A DNA stretch of 64,000 bases from CALISC01 sp963542545. GTDB lineage: Bacteria; Bacillota_I; Bacilli_A; Acholeplasmatales; Acholeplasmataceae. The DNA lies in contig CAUTWO010000002.1 in NCBI GenBank assembly GCA_963542545.1, positions 103,133 through 167,132 on the forward strand, in the 5' to 3' direction. This document shows, in pieces, positions 27,902 to 36,241 of the stretch (positions within the stretch are counted from its first letter, which is position 1; the number at the start of each line of letters is the position of its first letter). The notes under the pieces are model-generated. The model ran no database searches. It saw only the letters and a list, made by a program, of their open reading frames with translations, and was not told the origin of the DNA. Both the position numbers and the translations under genes were made by a program.

Positions 27902-27927
27902 AAAAAGTGGTTCGCCACTTTTTTTAT
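27902..27927 (+). terminator. Rho-independent terminator of rpsO
   Basis: AAAAAGTGG, UUCG tetraloop, CCACTTTTTTT directly after the stop codon. Confidence 0.93.
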
Positions 27928-27981
27928 TATAATTTAGCCAAACTAAATACTAATTTGACAAATAAATTGGTTTTTTAAGGG

Positions 27982-27987
27982 TATAAT
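27982..27987 (+). promoter_or_regulatory. -10 box of rsmH promoter, apparently leaderless
   Basis: A perfect TATAAT ends six bases before the rsmH ATG (27994). TTGACA at 27955-27960 is 21 bases upstream, longer than ideal. If this -10 is used, transcription starts at or next to the start codon. No Shine-Dalgarno is present. Confidence 0.55.
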
Positions 27988-27993
27988 TGTCGT

Positions 27994-28899
27994 ATGGAAA
28001 CACCACATATCTCGGTTTTAAAACAAGAATGTATAGATAATTTAAATATTTTGCCAGGTGGCGTTTATGTTGATGCAACAGGTGGTGCTGGTGGGCATTC
28101 TGAGGCTATTTTAACTAAGTTAAATGGAACCGGTCACCTTTATATATTTGACACCGATAAAACTGCTTGCGCTTTAATTGAAAAAAGGCTAAAAAATTTT
28201 TCTAACTTCACAATTTTTAATGCGAATTTTGCCGAAATTACAGAAAAACTAAGTTCAGTTCGCATAAACAAAGTAAACGGCGTGCTATTTGACCTTGGAC
28301 TAAGCAGTATGCAGATAGATACTCCTGAGAGAGGTTTTTCATATATAAGTTCAAAAAACTTAGATATGCGCATGAACACAGAACAAAGTTTAACTGCTGA
28401 GTTTATTTTAAATAACTACACACAAAAAGAGCTTGCCGATATCTTTTTTAAATATGGAGAAGAGAAAAACGGCAATATTTTAGCTAAAAAAATTGTTGAG
28501 CAAAGACCAATTGAAACAGTTGAGCATTTGGTGTCAATTTGTGACAGTGTTAACTTTAAAACTAAAGGACACTCAGCAAAGCGTGTGTTTCAAGCACTGA
28601 GAATAGAAGTTAATGATGAACTAAATGTTTTAAAGTCTGCACTTACTCAATCCTTTGCTTTACTTTCAGAAAACGCCAGACTTTGCGTGATTTCTTTTCA
28701 TTCTCTTGAAGACAAAATCGTCAAAGACCAGTTTAGAAGTTTAACTGAAGAAAAAACTCCGCTTGGTCTGCCTGTTTTGCTTGAAAAGAAAAAAGAGTTT
28801 TCGCTAATTACAAAGAAAGTAATACTACCAAAAACTGAGGAGCGTGCTTTAAATCCGCGGGCTCATTCTGCTAAATTAAGGGTGATTGAAAAATTATGA
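27994..28899 (+). CDS. rsmH: 16S rRNA (cytosine-1402 N4) methyltransferase
   Basis: SAM-dependent enzyme (old name MraW) methylating C1402 in the ribosomal P site. 301 residues. Family start HISVLKQECIDNL and GGVYVDATGGAGGHSEAIL (SAM-binding motif I, about 22-40), then FDLGLSSMQID, RVFQALRIEVNDEL and FHSLEDKIVK are all diagnostic. The ATG at 27994 fits the family N-terminus, although no ribosome site precedes it. Unlike in walled bacteria, no ftsL or penicillin-binding gene follows; the next gene starts on the TGA stop. Confidence 0.96.
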   Translation: METPHISVLKQECIDNLNILPGGVYVDATGGAGGHSEAILTKLNGTGHLYIFDTDKTACALIEKRLKNFSNFTIFNANFAEITEKLSSVRINKVNGVLFDLGLSSMQIDTPERGFSYISSKNLDMRMNTEQSLTAEFILNNYTQKELADIFFKYGEEKNGNILAKKIVEQRPIETVEHLVSICDSVNFKTKGHSAKRVFQALRIEVNDELNVLKSALTQSFALLSENARLCVISFHSLEDKIVKDQFRSLTEEKTPLGLPVLLEKKKEFSLITKKVILPKTEERALNPRAHSAKLRVIEKL

Positions 28900-30740
28900 A
28901 ATATTTTATCTATGGTGGGTCTTTTAACCCAGTTACTGTTGCACACGTTGGCATTATTGAAAAAATTCTTGCGACTTATCCTGAGTCAAAAGTGATAGTA
29001 GTTCCTTGTTCTATTAACTACAAAAAATCAGGCCTGATGCCAAATACTTTAAGACTGTCTATGTTAAAGGCTGTTTTTAAAGACAATGAACGCGTAATAA
29101 TTGACGAAATTGAACTAAATGACTTTGAGTATCTAGGAACCCTTAGCACATTAAAACGTTTGACTGAAAAATACAAAACCAAGCCAGTTTTTGTAATGGG
29201 TGCAGACAATGCTCTGAATATTGGTAGATGGATTAACTACAAAGAACTACTTTCTGAATATCAGTTTTTAATCTTTAAAAGACCAGGGTATCAAGTTAAG
29301 TTAACAGAAGCTATCAAGGCTGAATACATTGAGTTTGAAATGGATGTTTCGGCTAGCATGATTCGCAACAACCCAGATAAGTTTTCGGACTTTGTGCCAA
29401 AGGCTGCTAAAGAAATTTTTCAAAATAACTATTTAAAAAACGGCTGTGAAACTGGGATTTTTGACTTAACAGAACTGACTAACTTTCAAATTGACAGACC
29501 ATATGTCTTAAATCCTAAAAAAAATATTGACCAGATTTACGAGGTTTTAAATGTACTGGTTAAAACTGGTTTAAATTGCTTTATAAGCAGAAAAGACATT
29601 ATTTTAAACTCAAAGTCTGACTTAATTTTCTACAGTGAATTTAACATCAAAGCCCTTTCTTATCTAAAGGAAAAACTAGACAAAATTAAAGAACTTGACA
29701 CCGTAGTTTTTTTAGTTAACAACCATATTTTAAATTACTCAGACCGCACACTTTCTTTTGTGGAACACTCAGTTTTTATTGACTATCGCCAATTTTTAAA
29801 AGACAAAATTACTCAGTTAAAAATAGAAAATAAAAATAAAACCTTAGCACTTTCAGACACTAAAGTTAACTATATTATCACTACAGCCGAAAAACAGTTG
29901 GCAGATAAATTAACCCAACTTACTCCAAATAAATTTGTAATAGGAATTTCAGGTGGTTTAGATTCTGCAATAACTTTATTGTTTGCACATCTTGCCTGCA
30001 AACGACTAAATGTTGACCCGCAAAATCATATTTTTCCGTTAATTTTACCAAGTGTTAACAACAAAGCCAGTGTTAAGCGTGCTACTGAACTATGCAAAAG
30101 CTTATGCTTAACTCCAAAAATCATTGAGATTGACGAAATTTGTCAAAGCATATTTAACAAAACTAACCACTTTGAAAAAGATGTTATTTACGAAAATACA
30201 CAGGCTAGAGTTAGAACTCTGCTTTTACTAAACGCCGCAAACAAAGTAAATGGTGTTGTTTTAAATACCTCTGATCTTTCGGAAATTCTTTTAGGTTTTG
30301 GAACAGTTGGTGCAGATCTTTTTGGATTATTTGCAACAAACGCAACACTATTTAAATCTGAAATTAAAGCAGTTTTGACATACCTTGCTAAAAATCAGTT
30401 TTATGACCAAAGAAAAGTAATTCAAGAAATCTTGGACGCACCAATTTCACCAGAATTGTTACCAAATCAAAACACGGAAGAGATTTTAGGCAACTATGCG
30501 TATCTTGACGAGGTTTTAAATGCTTTTTGTTTTCAAGGTAAAGAGTTTAGCATTGAGTTAATTGATGAACTTTTTGACGATAAGTTAAGCAAGGCAGAAA
30601 AACAAAAAATCTTAAATACAGTTGAAACCAGAGTTTTTAAAAATGCATTTAAGCGCTCTGCTTTTCCACTACATATTGAATTTTTTGAAAGAAAACTTAC
30701 AGACTTTTTCATAGAACCAGATAACGAATATTTTAAATAA
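28896..30740 (+). CDS. nadD-nadE: Fused nicotinate-nucleotide adenylyltransferase and NAD synthetase
   Basis: 614 residues in one frame, starting in an ATGA overlap with rsmH. Residues 1-~185 are NadD: GGSFNPVTVAHVGI (nucleotidyltransferase motif), FVMGADNAL and SASMIRN. Residues about 335-614 are NadE: the PP-loop GISGGLDSA begins near 350, followed by NTQARVRTLLLL and NTSDLSEILLGFGTVGADLFGLF. The protein would carry out the last two steps of NAD synthesis, nicotinate mononucleotide to NaAD to NAD. The middle ~150 residues are unassigned; they lack nitrilase (glutaminase) motifs, so the synthetase half probably uses ammonia. It is coupled to rsmH upstream and mnmA downstream. Confidence 0.88.
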   Translation: MKYFIYGGSFNPVTVAHVGIIEKILATYPESKVIVVPCSINYKKSGLMPNTLRLSMLKAVFKDNERVIIDEIELNDFEYLGTLSTLKRLTEKYKTKPVFVMGADNALNIGRWINYKELLSEYQFLIFKRPGYQVKLTEAIKAEYIEFEMDVSASMIRNNPDKFSDFVPKAAKEIFQNNYLKNGCETGIFDLTELTNFQIDRPYVLNPKKNIDQIYEVLNVLVKTGLNCFISRKDIILNSKSDLIFYSEFNIKALSYLKEKLDKIKELDTVVFLVNNHILNYSDRTLSFVEHSVFIDYRQFLKDKITQLKIENKNKTLALSDTKVNYIITTAEKQLADKLTQLTPNKFVIGISGGLDSAITLLFAHLACKRLNVDPQNHIFPLILPSVNNKASVKRATELCKSLCLTPKIIEIDEICQSIFNKTNHFEKDVIYENTQARVRTLLLLNAANKVNGVVLNTSDLSEILLGFGTVGADLFGLFATNATLFKSEIKAVLTYLAKNQFYDQRKVIQEILDAPISPELLPNQNTEEILGNYAYLDEVLNAFCFQGKEFSIELIDELFDDKLSKAEKQKILNTVETRVFKNAFKRSAFPLHIEFFERKLTDFFIEPDNEYFK

Positions 30741-30763
30741 GTAAAAAAATGAAAGGAGCAGGT

Positions 30764-31897
30764 ATGCAGAAAAATCAACATAAAACAGTAGTACTTGGAA
30801 TGTCTGGCGGAGTAGACTCTGCAGTTTCCTTAAAACTACTTTTAGACCAAGGCTACAAATGCATCCCTGTTTACATGAAAAACTGGGACAGCACTACTAA
30901 TTTTGATGTCCTTGGGAACCCTAATTTGAATGACGATGTCTGTCCACAAGAAAAAGACGCCAAAGACGCAGAGGCTGTTTGCAGGCAACTTGGTGTCGAG
31001 TTAATTAGAGTGGATTTTTCAAAAGAATACTGGGACCGTGTATTTCAGTATTTTTTAGCCGAATTTCAGGCTAACCGTACACCAAATCCTGACGTGCTTT
31101 GCAACAACGAAATTAAGTTTAAAGCCTTTTTAGAGTACGCCGAAAAATTAGGCGCTGACTTGATTGCAATGGGCCACTACGCTAGAACTGAAATAATAGA
31201 CGGCAAAAAAATGCTGCTAAAAGGAATTGACAAAAACAAGGACCAGACTTATTTTTTGTCGCAACTTACCGATAAACAACTCAAAAAAGCTATTTTTCCG
31301 GTTGGCAATTTAACTAAGCAAGAAGTCAGAGCAATTGCCGAGGCTGCCGGTTTGGTAAACAGTGCAAAAAAAGATTCAACCGGAATTTGTTTTATCGGCG
31401 AGCGTAATTTTCAAAGTTTTTTGGCTAACTATTTAAAAACTTCACCAGGTCCAATCAAATTTTTAGATGGCCGTGTTGCAGGTACACACACTGGACTAAT
31501 TAACTACACAATTGGACAAAGAAAAGGTATAGGTTTAGGCAAAACCTACGAGTTTGATGGACCTTTTTACGTAGTTGGTAAAATCCCTGAAGAAAACACA
31601 CTTTTAGTGGCACCAGAAAGCAATTTAGAGTACTTGCACTCAAATAACTGCTTTATTGATAATTTGGTTTTCAGAGCACCGAAACAAAATGGTAAGTACT
31701 TTGCTAAATTCCGCTACAGACAAGAAGACATTGAAGTTGAAGTTGAGTTTTTGGAAAACAACTCTGCAAAAGTTTACTTTAAACCAACTAAAGCAGTAAC
31801 ACCTGGTCAGTTTTTAGTTTTGTATCAAGGCGATGTTTGTCTTGGTGCTGGCCGCATTAAAGATGTGTATATGGACACTGATTTAAGGAGGTATTAA
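30764..31897 (+). CDS. mnmA: tRNA-specific 2-thiouridylase
   Basis: Installs the 2-thio group at U34 of tRNAs for Lys, Glu and Gln. 377 residues from ATG 30764. The earlier ATG 30749 is less likely, because AAAGGAG lies between the two. GMSGGVDSAV is the PP-loop, NPDVLCNNEIKF carries the first catalytic Cys, and STGICFIGERNFQSFL the second. C-terminal beta domains follow (GQFLVLYQGDVCLGAGRI). It sits in the rsmH-nadDE-mnmA-recD2-gpx run. Confidence 0.96.
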   Translation: MQKNQHKTVVLGMSGGVDSAVSLKLLLDQGYKCIPVYMKNWDSTTNFDVLGNPNLNDDVCPQEKDAKDAEAVCRQLGVELIRVDFSKEYWDRVFQYFLAEFQANRTPNPDVLCNNEIKFKAFLEYAEKLGADLIAMGHYARTEIIDGKKMLLKGIDKNKDQTYFLSQLTDKQLKKAIFPVGNLTKQEVRAIAEAAGLVNSAKKDSTGICFIGERNFQSFLANYLKTSPGPIKFLDGRVAGTHTGLINYTIGQRKGIGLGKTYEFDGPFYVVGKIPEENTLLVAPESNLEYLHSNNCFIDNLVFRAPKQNGKYFAKFRYRQEDIEVEVEFLENNSAKVYFKPTKAVTPGQFLVLYQGDVCLGAGRIKDVYMDTDLRRY

Positions 31898-31901
31898 GGT
31901 A

Positions 31902-34160
31902 ATGGAAAAAACTGAAAACACTACAACGCGTCAACTTATTTTTCTAAAAACCTTAAAGACTGGCCTTGAGTACATGATATGTTTGTTTAAAGCAGAAGGC
32001 GTGAACGAAGGCGTTAGAATTATTGGTAATTTCCAAGCGTTTTCAAATGGAAAGCCACTACGTGCAGGGACTGCTTATGAAGTTACTCACACCAAAGTCC
32101 CACACCCTATTTTTAAAACCTTTAAACTAATTTCTTTTTCTATTCCGCACGGCACCACTGAAGAGCAACTGGTAAATCTTTTTAAAGCCCTTAACATCCA
32201 GGGAGTTGGTAGAGTTAAAGCAACTAAAATTTGGGAAGCGCTGGGCAGTGATGCTGTTAAAAAAATTAACGAAGACCCAAGTTGTCTAAATAACCTTGGT
32301 TTTTCAAACAGTATAATTCTAGAAATCACCAAAAAAGTTCAAGAGAACTTCCAAGAGGTTGAGATTTTAAATTTCTTAACTTCGGTTGGAATTTCTGCTC
32401 GTTTTTCTGCCCAAATTTTTAAAAAACTACCCAACGCAATTGTAGAAATTAAGAAAAATCCGTATGTCTTGGCAAAAAAAATTAACCGTTTTGGTTTTAC
32501 TAAAGCAGATTTAGTAGCCTTAGCGCTAGGTATTGAAAAAACTGACTTAAAACGGACAGAAGAAGCAATTTTCCACGTGATTAGTGCCTATTCAATTGAT
32601 GGACACAGTTACTACACAAAAGACGCACTAATTCAAGAAACCGAAACTTTCTTAAAGAAAATTGATGAATACAAAATTAGCGAGTATCCCTTAAAAAGCG
32701 CGATTGATAACTTGATTTTTGCCAATCGTTTATTTTTTGAAAATGGTTTTGTTTATTTACCAGAGATCTACAAAGCAGAAGTTAATGTTGCTAAAATGCT
32801 TAACAATATATATGCAAACAACACAAACTCACTACCACTTGAGTTTATTGACGCGCAAATTAAAATAAAAGAAAAAGAAACCGGAATTTCTTACACAGAA
32901 GACCAAAATAAGGCCATCAAAATGGCTTTAACTAACTCGCTTTCCTTTATCACAGGTGGACCTGGTACTGGTAAGACCACTATTTTAAAAGCAGTTAATG
33001 ATATTTACCTTGAATATGCCAAAAACGATGAAACTAATCTTTTTAAAACTGCGAACTTACTTTTAGCGCCAACTGGTCGCGCTGCTCGCAGAATCCACGA
33101 AAGCACAGGTGACTTAACAGCGACTATCCATTCAGCCCTAGAGTGGATTCCGGCTATAGATGATGAGCGTTCATACTGCTTTAAAAGAAACGAAAATCAG
33201 CCGTTTACAAATGTCGGGCTAATCATTGTAGACGAAGCCTCAATGTTAGATATTCGCCTAGCAGACGCACTGCTAAGAGCAATTGACAAGAACACCAAGG
33301 TTGTTTTTATTGGAGATGGCCACCAGTTGCCAAGTATCCAACCAGGTTTATTTTTAAACGATTCAATTAACTCAAAATGTTTTCCTGTTACTACTTTAAA
33401 CCAAATTTGTAGACAAAGCAAAGATTCCGGTATTGTTCCTTTAATTTCAGCGCTTAAAAATAAAGAAGTTAACGAGACTAATTTCAAAAATTATATAAGC
33501 AAAGATTTAAGTATGGGTGAATGCTCGGTTGAATATATCCGCAATAACATAGTTAACTTCCTGCAACTTTGCGAAAAGCAAAATATTGATATTTACCAAG
33601 ACTTTCAAATTTTAATTCCAATGAAAGAAGGGGAATGCGGAGTTCACGATATCAACAAGATTTGTCAAAACTACTTTATTCCCTATGAAAACAGAGACCG
33701 CTTTTTAGAGATTAGAAAGGACTCACGTTTTTATATTAACGATAAACTAATGATTACTAAAAACTACCCAGACCACGGTGTGATGAACGGAGATATCGGC
33801 AAAGTCGTCGATATTCAGGCTAAAACTTTTGTACTTAAAATTGGCGATAATTTAGTATCACTGCCTGTTGATATTAAAGAAGATACAGAACTTGCCTATG
33901 CTTCTACTATTCATAAATCCCAAGGTTCTGAGTATAAGTTAGCAGTTGTTATTTTACTAAGTCGTTTTTATATAATGCTTACCAACGAACTTCTTTATAC
34001 AGCAGTATCTCGTGCTAAAGAGAAATTGTTTATAATTGGTGAACCTAGCCAACTTAAAATGTGCACAGTAGATGAGCAACAACGCAATTCTACTTTAATT
34101 AAAAGAATTATTGAACAAAAAGAAGAAATTGCTAAACTGCAGTTAAGCGAAAAGGAGTAA
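31902..34160 (+). CDS. recD2: RecD2-type ATP-dependent 5'-3' DNA helicase
   Basis: 752 residues. The N-terminal OB-like and HhH region (IQGVGRVKATKIWEAL) covers about 1-230. Walker A GGPGTGKTT starts at about residue 352, Walker B is VDEASMLD, then GDGHQLPSIQPG and the C-terminal motif AYASTIHKSQGSEYKLAVV...YTAVSRAKEKL. This long N-terminal form without RecBC is RecD2, a superfamily-1B helicase used in replication-linked repair. AAGGAGGT lies 11 bases before ATG 31902. Confidence 0.94.
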   Translation: MEKTENTTTRQLIFLKTLKTGLEYMICLFKAEGVNEGVRIIGNFQAFSNGKPLRAGTAYEVTHTKVPHPIFKTFKLISFSIPHGTTEEQLVNLFKALNIQGVGRVKATKIWEALGSDAVKKINEDPSCLNNLGFSNSIILEITKKVQENFQEVEILNFLTSVGISARFSAQIFKKLPNAIVEIKKNPYVLAKKINRFGFTKADLVALALGIEKTDLKRTEEAIFHVISAYSIDGHSYYTKDALIQETETFLKKIDEYKISEYPLKSAIDNLIFANRLFFENGFVYLPEIYKAEVNVAKMLNNIYANNTNSLPLEFIDAQIKIKEKETGISYTEDQNKAIKMALTNSLSFITGGPGTGKTTILKAVNDIYLEYAKNDETNLFKTANLLLAPTGRAARRIHESTGDLTATIHSALEWIPAIDDERSYCFKRNENQPFTNVGLIIVDEASMLDIRLADALLRAIDKNTKVVFIGDGHQLPSIQPGLFLNDSINSKCFPVTTLNQICRQSKDSGIVPLISALKNKEVNETNFKNYISKDLSMGECSVEYIRNNIVNFLQLCEKQNIDIYQDFQILIPMKEGECGVHDINKICQNYFIPYENRDRFLEIRKDSRFYINDKLMITKNYPDHGVMNGDIGKVVDIQAKTFVLKIGDNLVSLPVDIKEDTELAYASTIHKSQGSEYKLAVVILLSRFYIMLTNELLYTAVSRAKEKLFIIGEPSQLKMCTVDEQQRNSTLIKRIIEQKEEIAKLQLSEKE

Positions 34161-34163
34161 TTT

Positions 34164-34646
34164 ATGAACGTATATGATTTTGTTGTAAAAACACAAGACA
34201 ACCAAGACCTAAAACTAGATATCTATAAAGGAAAGGTCTTGTTGATAGTCAACACCGCAACTAGATGCGGTTTTACAAAACAATACACAGAACTTGAAGA
34301 ACTTTACTTAAAGTACAAGAACCAAGGATTTGTGATTTTAGATTTTCCTTGTAATCAGTTTTTGATGCAAGCACCTGGCACAGATTCTGAAATTCACAAT
34401 TTCTGTGTAATGAATTTCAACACAACTTTCCCACAATTTTCTAAAATCAAGGTGAACGGCAAAGATGCAATTGAACTTTACAAATACTTAAAAGAAGCAC
34501 TGCCAGGCGGCAGAATTAAGTGGAACTTCACTAAATTTTTAGTAAACAGACAAGGTGAAGTTATTGAAAGATTTGGCTCAAAAGAAGCACCTTTGAGTTT
34601 TGAAGAAAAAATCAAAGCAGCGCTAAGCACTAGCTTAGAAAACTAA
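34164..34646 (+). CDS. Glutathione peroxidase-family thiol peroxidase
   Basis: 160 residues; reduces peroxides with thioredoxin-like donors. NTATRCGFT has the peroxidatic Cys35 (TGC, not a selenocysteine UGA). FPCNQF has Gln65, and WNF (W120, N121) completes the active-site tetrad. The LDFPCNQFLMQAPGTDSEIHNFC stretch supplies a possible resolving Cys. AAGGAG overlaps the recD2 end. It is followed by a strong bidirectional terminator at the point where gene orientation flips. Together with Spx it indicates some oxidative-stress defence. Confidence 0.93.
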   Translation: MNVYDFVVKTQDNQDLKLDIYKGKVLLIVNTATRCGFTKQYTELEELYLKYKNQGFVILDFPCNQFLMQAPGTDSEIHNFCVMNFNTTFPQFSKIKVNGKDAIELYKYLKEALPGGRIKWNFTKFLVNRQGEVIERFGSKEAPLSFEEKIKAALSTSLEN

Positions 34647-34672
34647 TCTAAAAGAATTATTTTTTCCAAATT

Positions 34673-34715
34673 AAAAAGCACAAATTATCTTGTTTTTGAT
34701 AATTTGTGCTTTTTT
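34673..34715. terminator. Bidirectional terminator between convergent genes
   Basis: A 17-base arm AAAAAGCACAAATTATC and its near-perfect complement flank an 8-base loop, with A-runs and T-runs on the two sides. It serves gpx from the left and the membrane-protein gene from the right. Confidence 0.92.
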
Positions 34716-34748
34716 CATTGTTTTGCTAAAAAATTTTATTGGTAGAAA

Positions 34749-35201
34749 TTAGTATTGGAAATCGTAAGATTGAAGTTGTCTAATTTGGCTATTAACATAG
34801 CTTAATTTAACAAACAAGCCAATAAAACCAAGAATACCAAAAAATAATCCTAAGATTAGTAAAATATCGCCTGCTTTGCCTTCAAATGCTTTAGCGATTG
34901 AGATAATATAAAATATAAATGTTAGTAAACCAATAACACCTGCTGCTATAAATAGAGCTAGAAATAAAATTAGATAAGAACCAAAAATAGCAGTAATACC
35001 AGATGAAGAAGATCCTTGCATTGAACTAGCAGAGACATTTAAACCAAGACCGCCAGCAATGGAACCTGCAGTAAGCCCTGTTAAAGTAACTAGTAGGACT
35101 GGGATCAAAATAGCAAGAGCAATTAAAATCAAGTAAAGAATAATTGTTGTTTTAAGCGCTTTTTTAGCACTAATATAACTAGAAAGTTTTGTTGAATCCA
35201 T
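34749..35201 (-). CDS. Small multi-pass membrane protein, unknown
   Basis: 150 residues with four predicted membrane helices (about 18-45, 63-83, 84-105, 112-135) separated by short loops, and a Ser/Gly-rich extracytoplasmic stretch (NVSASMQGSSSSG). The -10 TATAAT (complement of 35218-35223) and AAAGGTG precede ATG 35201. A decayed relative lies immediately upstream, so this is the surviving member of a tandem pair. The closest general resemblance is to small DUF4870-like membrane proteins, which I cannot confirm. Confidence 0.7.
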   Translation of the reverse strand: MDSTKLSSYISAKKALKTTIILYLILIALAILIPVLLVTLTGLTAGSIAGGLGLNVSASSMQGSSSSGITAIFGSYLILFLALFIAAGVIGLLTFIFYIISIAKAFEGKAGDILLILGLFFGILGFIGLFVKLSYVNSQIRQLQSYDFQY

Positions 35202-35217
35202 TTAACACCTTTAAATT

Positions 35218-35223
35218 ATTATA
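35218..35223 (-). promoter_or_regulatory. -10 box for the small membrane-protein gene
   Basis: The complement reads TATAAT, 16 bases before the ATG; a TTTTGA-like -35 is 17 bases further upstream. Confidence 0.45.
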
Positions 35224-35242
35224 CATTTTTTTTCAAAAACTC

Positions 35243-35265
35243 AAAATAGTTCTTAAAACTATTTT
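35243..35265 (-). terminator. Hairpin at the end of the decayed gene
   Basis: AAAATAGTT and AACTATTTT form a 9-base perfect stem with a 5-base loop. On the minus strand it is followed by GAG and a T-run. It overlaps the stop codon region of the pseudogene. Confidence 0.6.
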
Positions 35266-35670
35266 ACAACTTCTAAAGGTTCAACTTCACTAAACTTATG
35301 TTCAGCGATTTTTCTGTTTATGTAAACTAGTTTAATAAAGAGAGCAATTAGCCCAAATATCGCATAAATAAACCAACTAAAAGTGAAATGTCGTGAACTT
35401 TCGCTTTAAACACTTGAACGGTAAACAAAATATAGAAAATCAAAAGCAATAGTCCAGAAATTCCTAATGTAACAAATAGGGTAGCGAATACTGGAAAATA
35501 CAAAAAATAACAGAATTTTTATTAATCATGTCTGTTTTTGGGTCTATATCTGGACCTCTATTTAAAAAAACTGGTGGTAAATAAGACTGCAGCAAATAAT
35601 GCGATGATAATAAAATACATAACAATTGCTGCGATGATAAATTTTTTTTGCAGTGCGGTAATTATATTGT
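35259..35670 (-). pseudogene. Decayed paralogue of the neighbouring small membrane protein
   Basis: This is the only stretch over 300 bases without an intact gene. Reading the minus strand, pieces of one membrane protein appear in successive frames. IITALQKKFIIAAIVMYFIIIALFAAVLF ends at a TAG. FPVFATLFVTLGISGLLLLIFYILFTVQVFKAKVHDISLLVGLF ends at a TAA. AIFGLIALFIKLVYINRKIAEHKFSEVEPLEVVK runs to the final TAG at 35259. The last two match the intact neighbour's FYIISIAKAFEGKAGDILLILGLFFGILGFIGLFVKLSYVNSQIRQL in order. At least two frameshifts are needed, and no start codon is evident. Confidence 0.75.
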
Positions 35671-35676
35671 TTTAAT

Positions 35677-36240
35677 TTATTTAATAAGACCTAGTTGTTT
35701 TTCTACTTTCTCGCGGTTCTCTAAATTGTAAAGAATTTCAAGTAACAACAAGGCAAACTCATGTGAATAGCCGCTAGAATGACCGGTAACTATGTTGTTT
35801 GAATGAACTGCTGGCACATTTAAGTATGTACCTTGCATGTATTTCTCAAAGCCAGGAAAACAAGTAAACTCTGTGTTGTCAAGTAAACCAGCATACGCTA
35901 AAAATACTGGGGCCGCACAAATTGCAGCAATTGTTTTTTTAAGTTCAGTAAAGTCTTGAATTAAATCAATTATTGCTTTAAACTGCTCTCCGCTCGGTTT
36001 TTTAATTAGTTCAGACACCCAAGCACCGCCAGCAATTGCAACAAAGTCAAAGTCTTTAGCGTTAACTTCTGAAACTAAGTATTTAGCCTCAGCTTTTAGA
36101 CCATTTGAACTTACGCATGCAGACTTATCGGAAGTTGAGACTAAACTAACTTCCATACCAGCTCTAAGTAAAATGTTTCTGGTAACCAAGGCTTCTGTTT
36201 CTTCAAATAAATCGCCGATTAAAATTATTCCTTTTTTCAC
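35677..36240 (-). CDS. DJ-1/PfpI family protein
   Basis: 187 residues from GTG 36240, chosen because GGAGG lies seven bases upstream; the longer frame from TTG 36261 would include the ribosome site. It is a class-I glutamine-amidotransferase-like fold. The nucleophile elbow AAICAAP (Cys108) and acidic Glu near residue 14-17 match DJ-1. Family roles include glyoxalase/deglycase and redox sensing; the substrate is not readable here. It is third in a minus-strand operon after a membrane protein and mtnN, two bases from the mtnN stop. Confidence 0.85.
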   Translation of the reverse strand: MKKGIILIGDLFEETEALVTRNILLRAGMEVSLVSTSDKSACVSSNGLKAEAKYLVSEVNAKDFDFVAIAGGAWVSELIKKPSGEQFKAIIDLIQDFTELKKTIAAICAAPVFLAYAGLLDNTEFTCFPGFEKYMQGTYLNVPAVHSNNIVTGHSSGYSHEFALLLLEILYNLENREKVEKQLGLIK

Positions 36241-36241
36241 T

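Noticed and set aside
35243..35265. dif recombination site
   Set aside because: The 9-5-9 dyad does not match the 11-6-11 form of dif and is better explained as a terminator.
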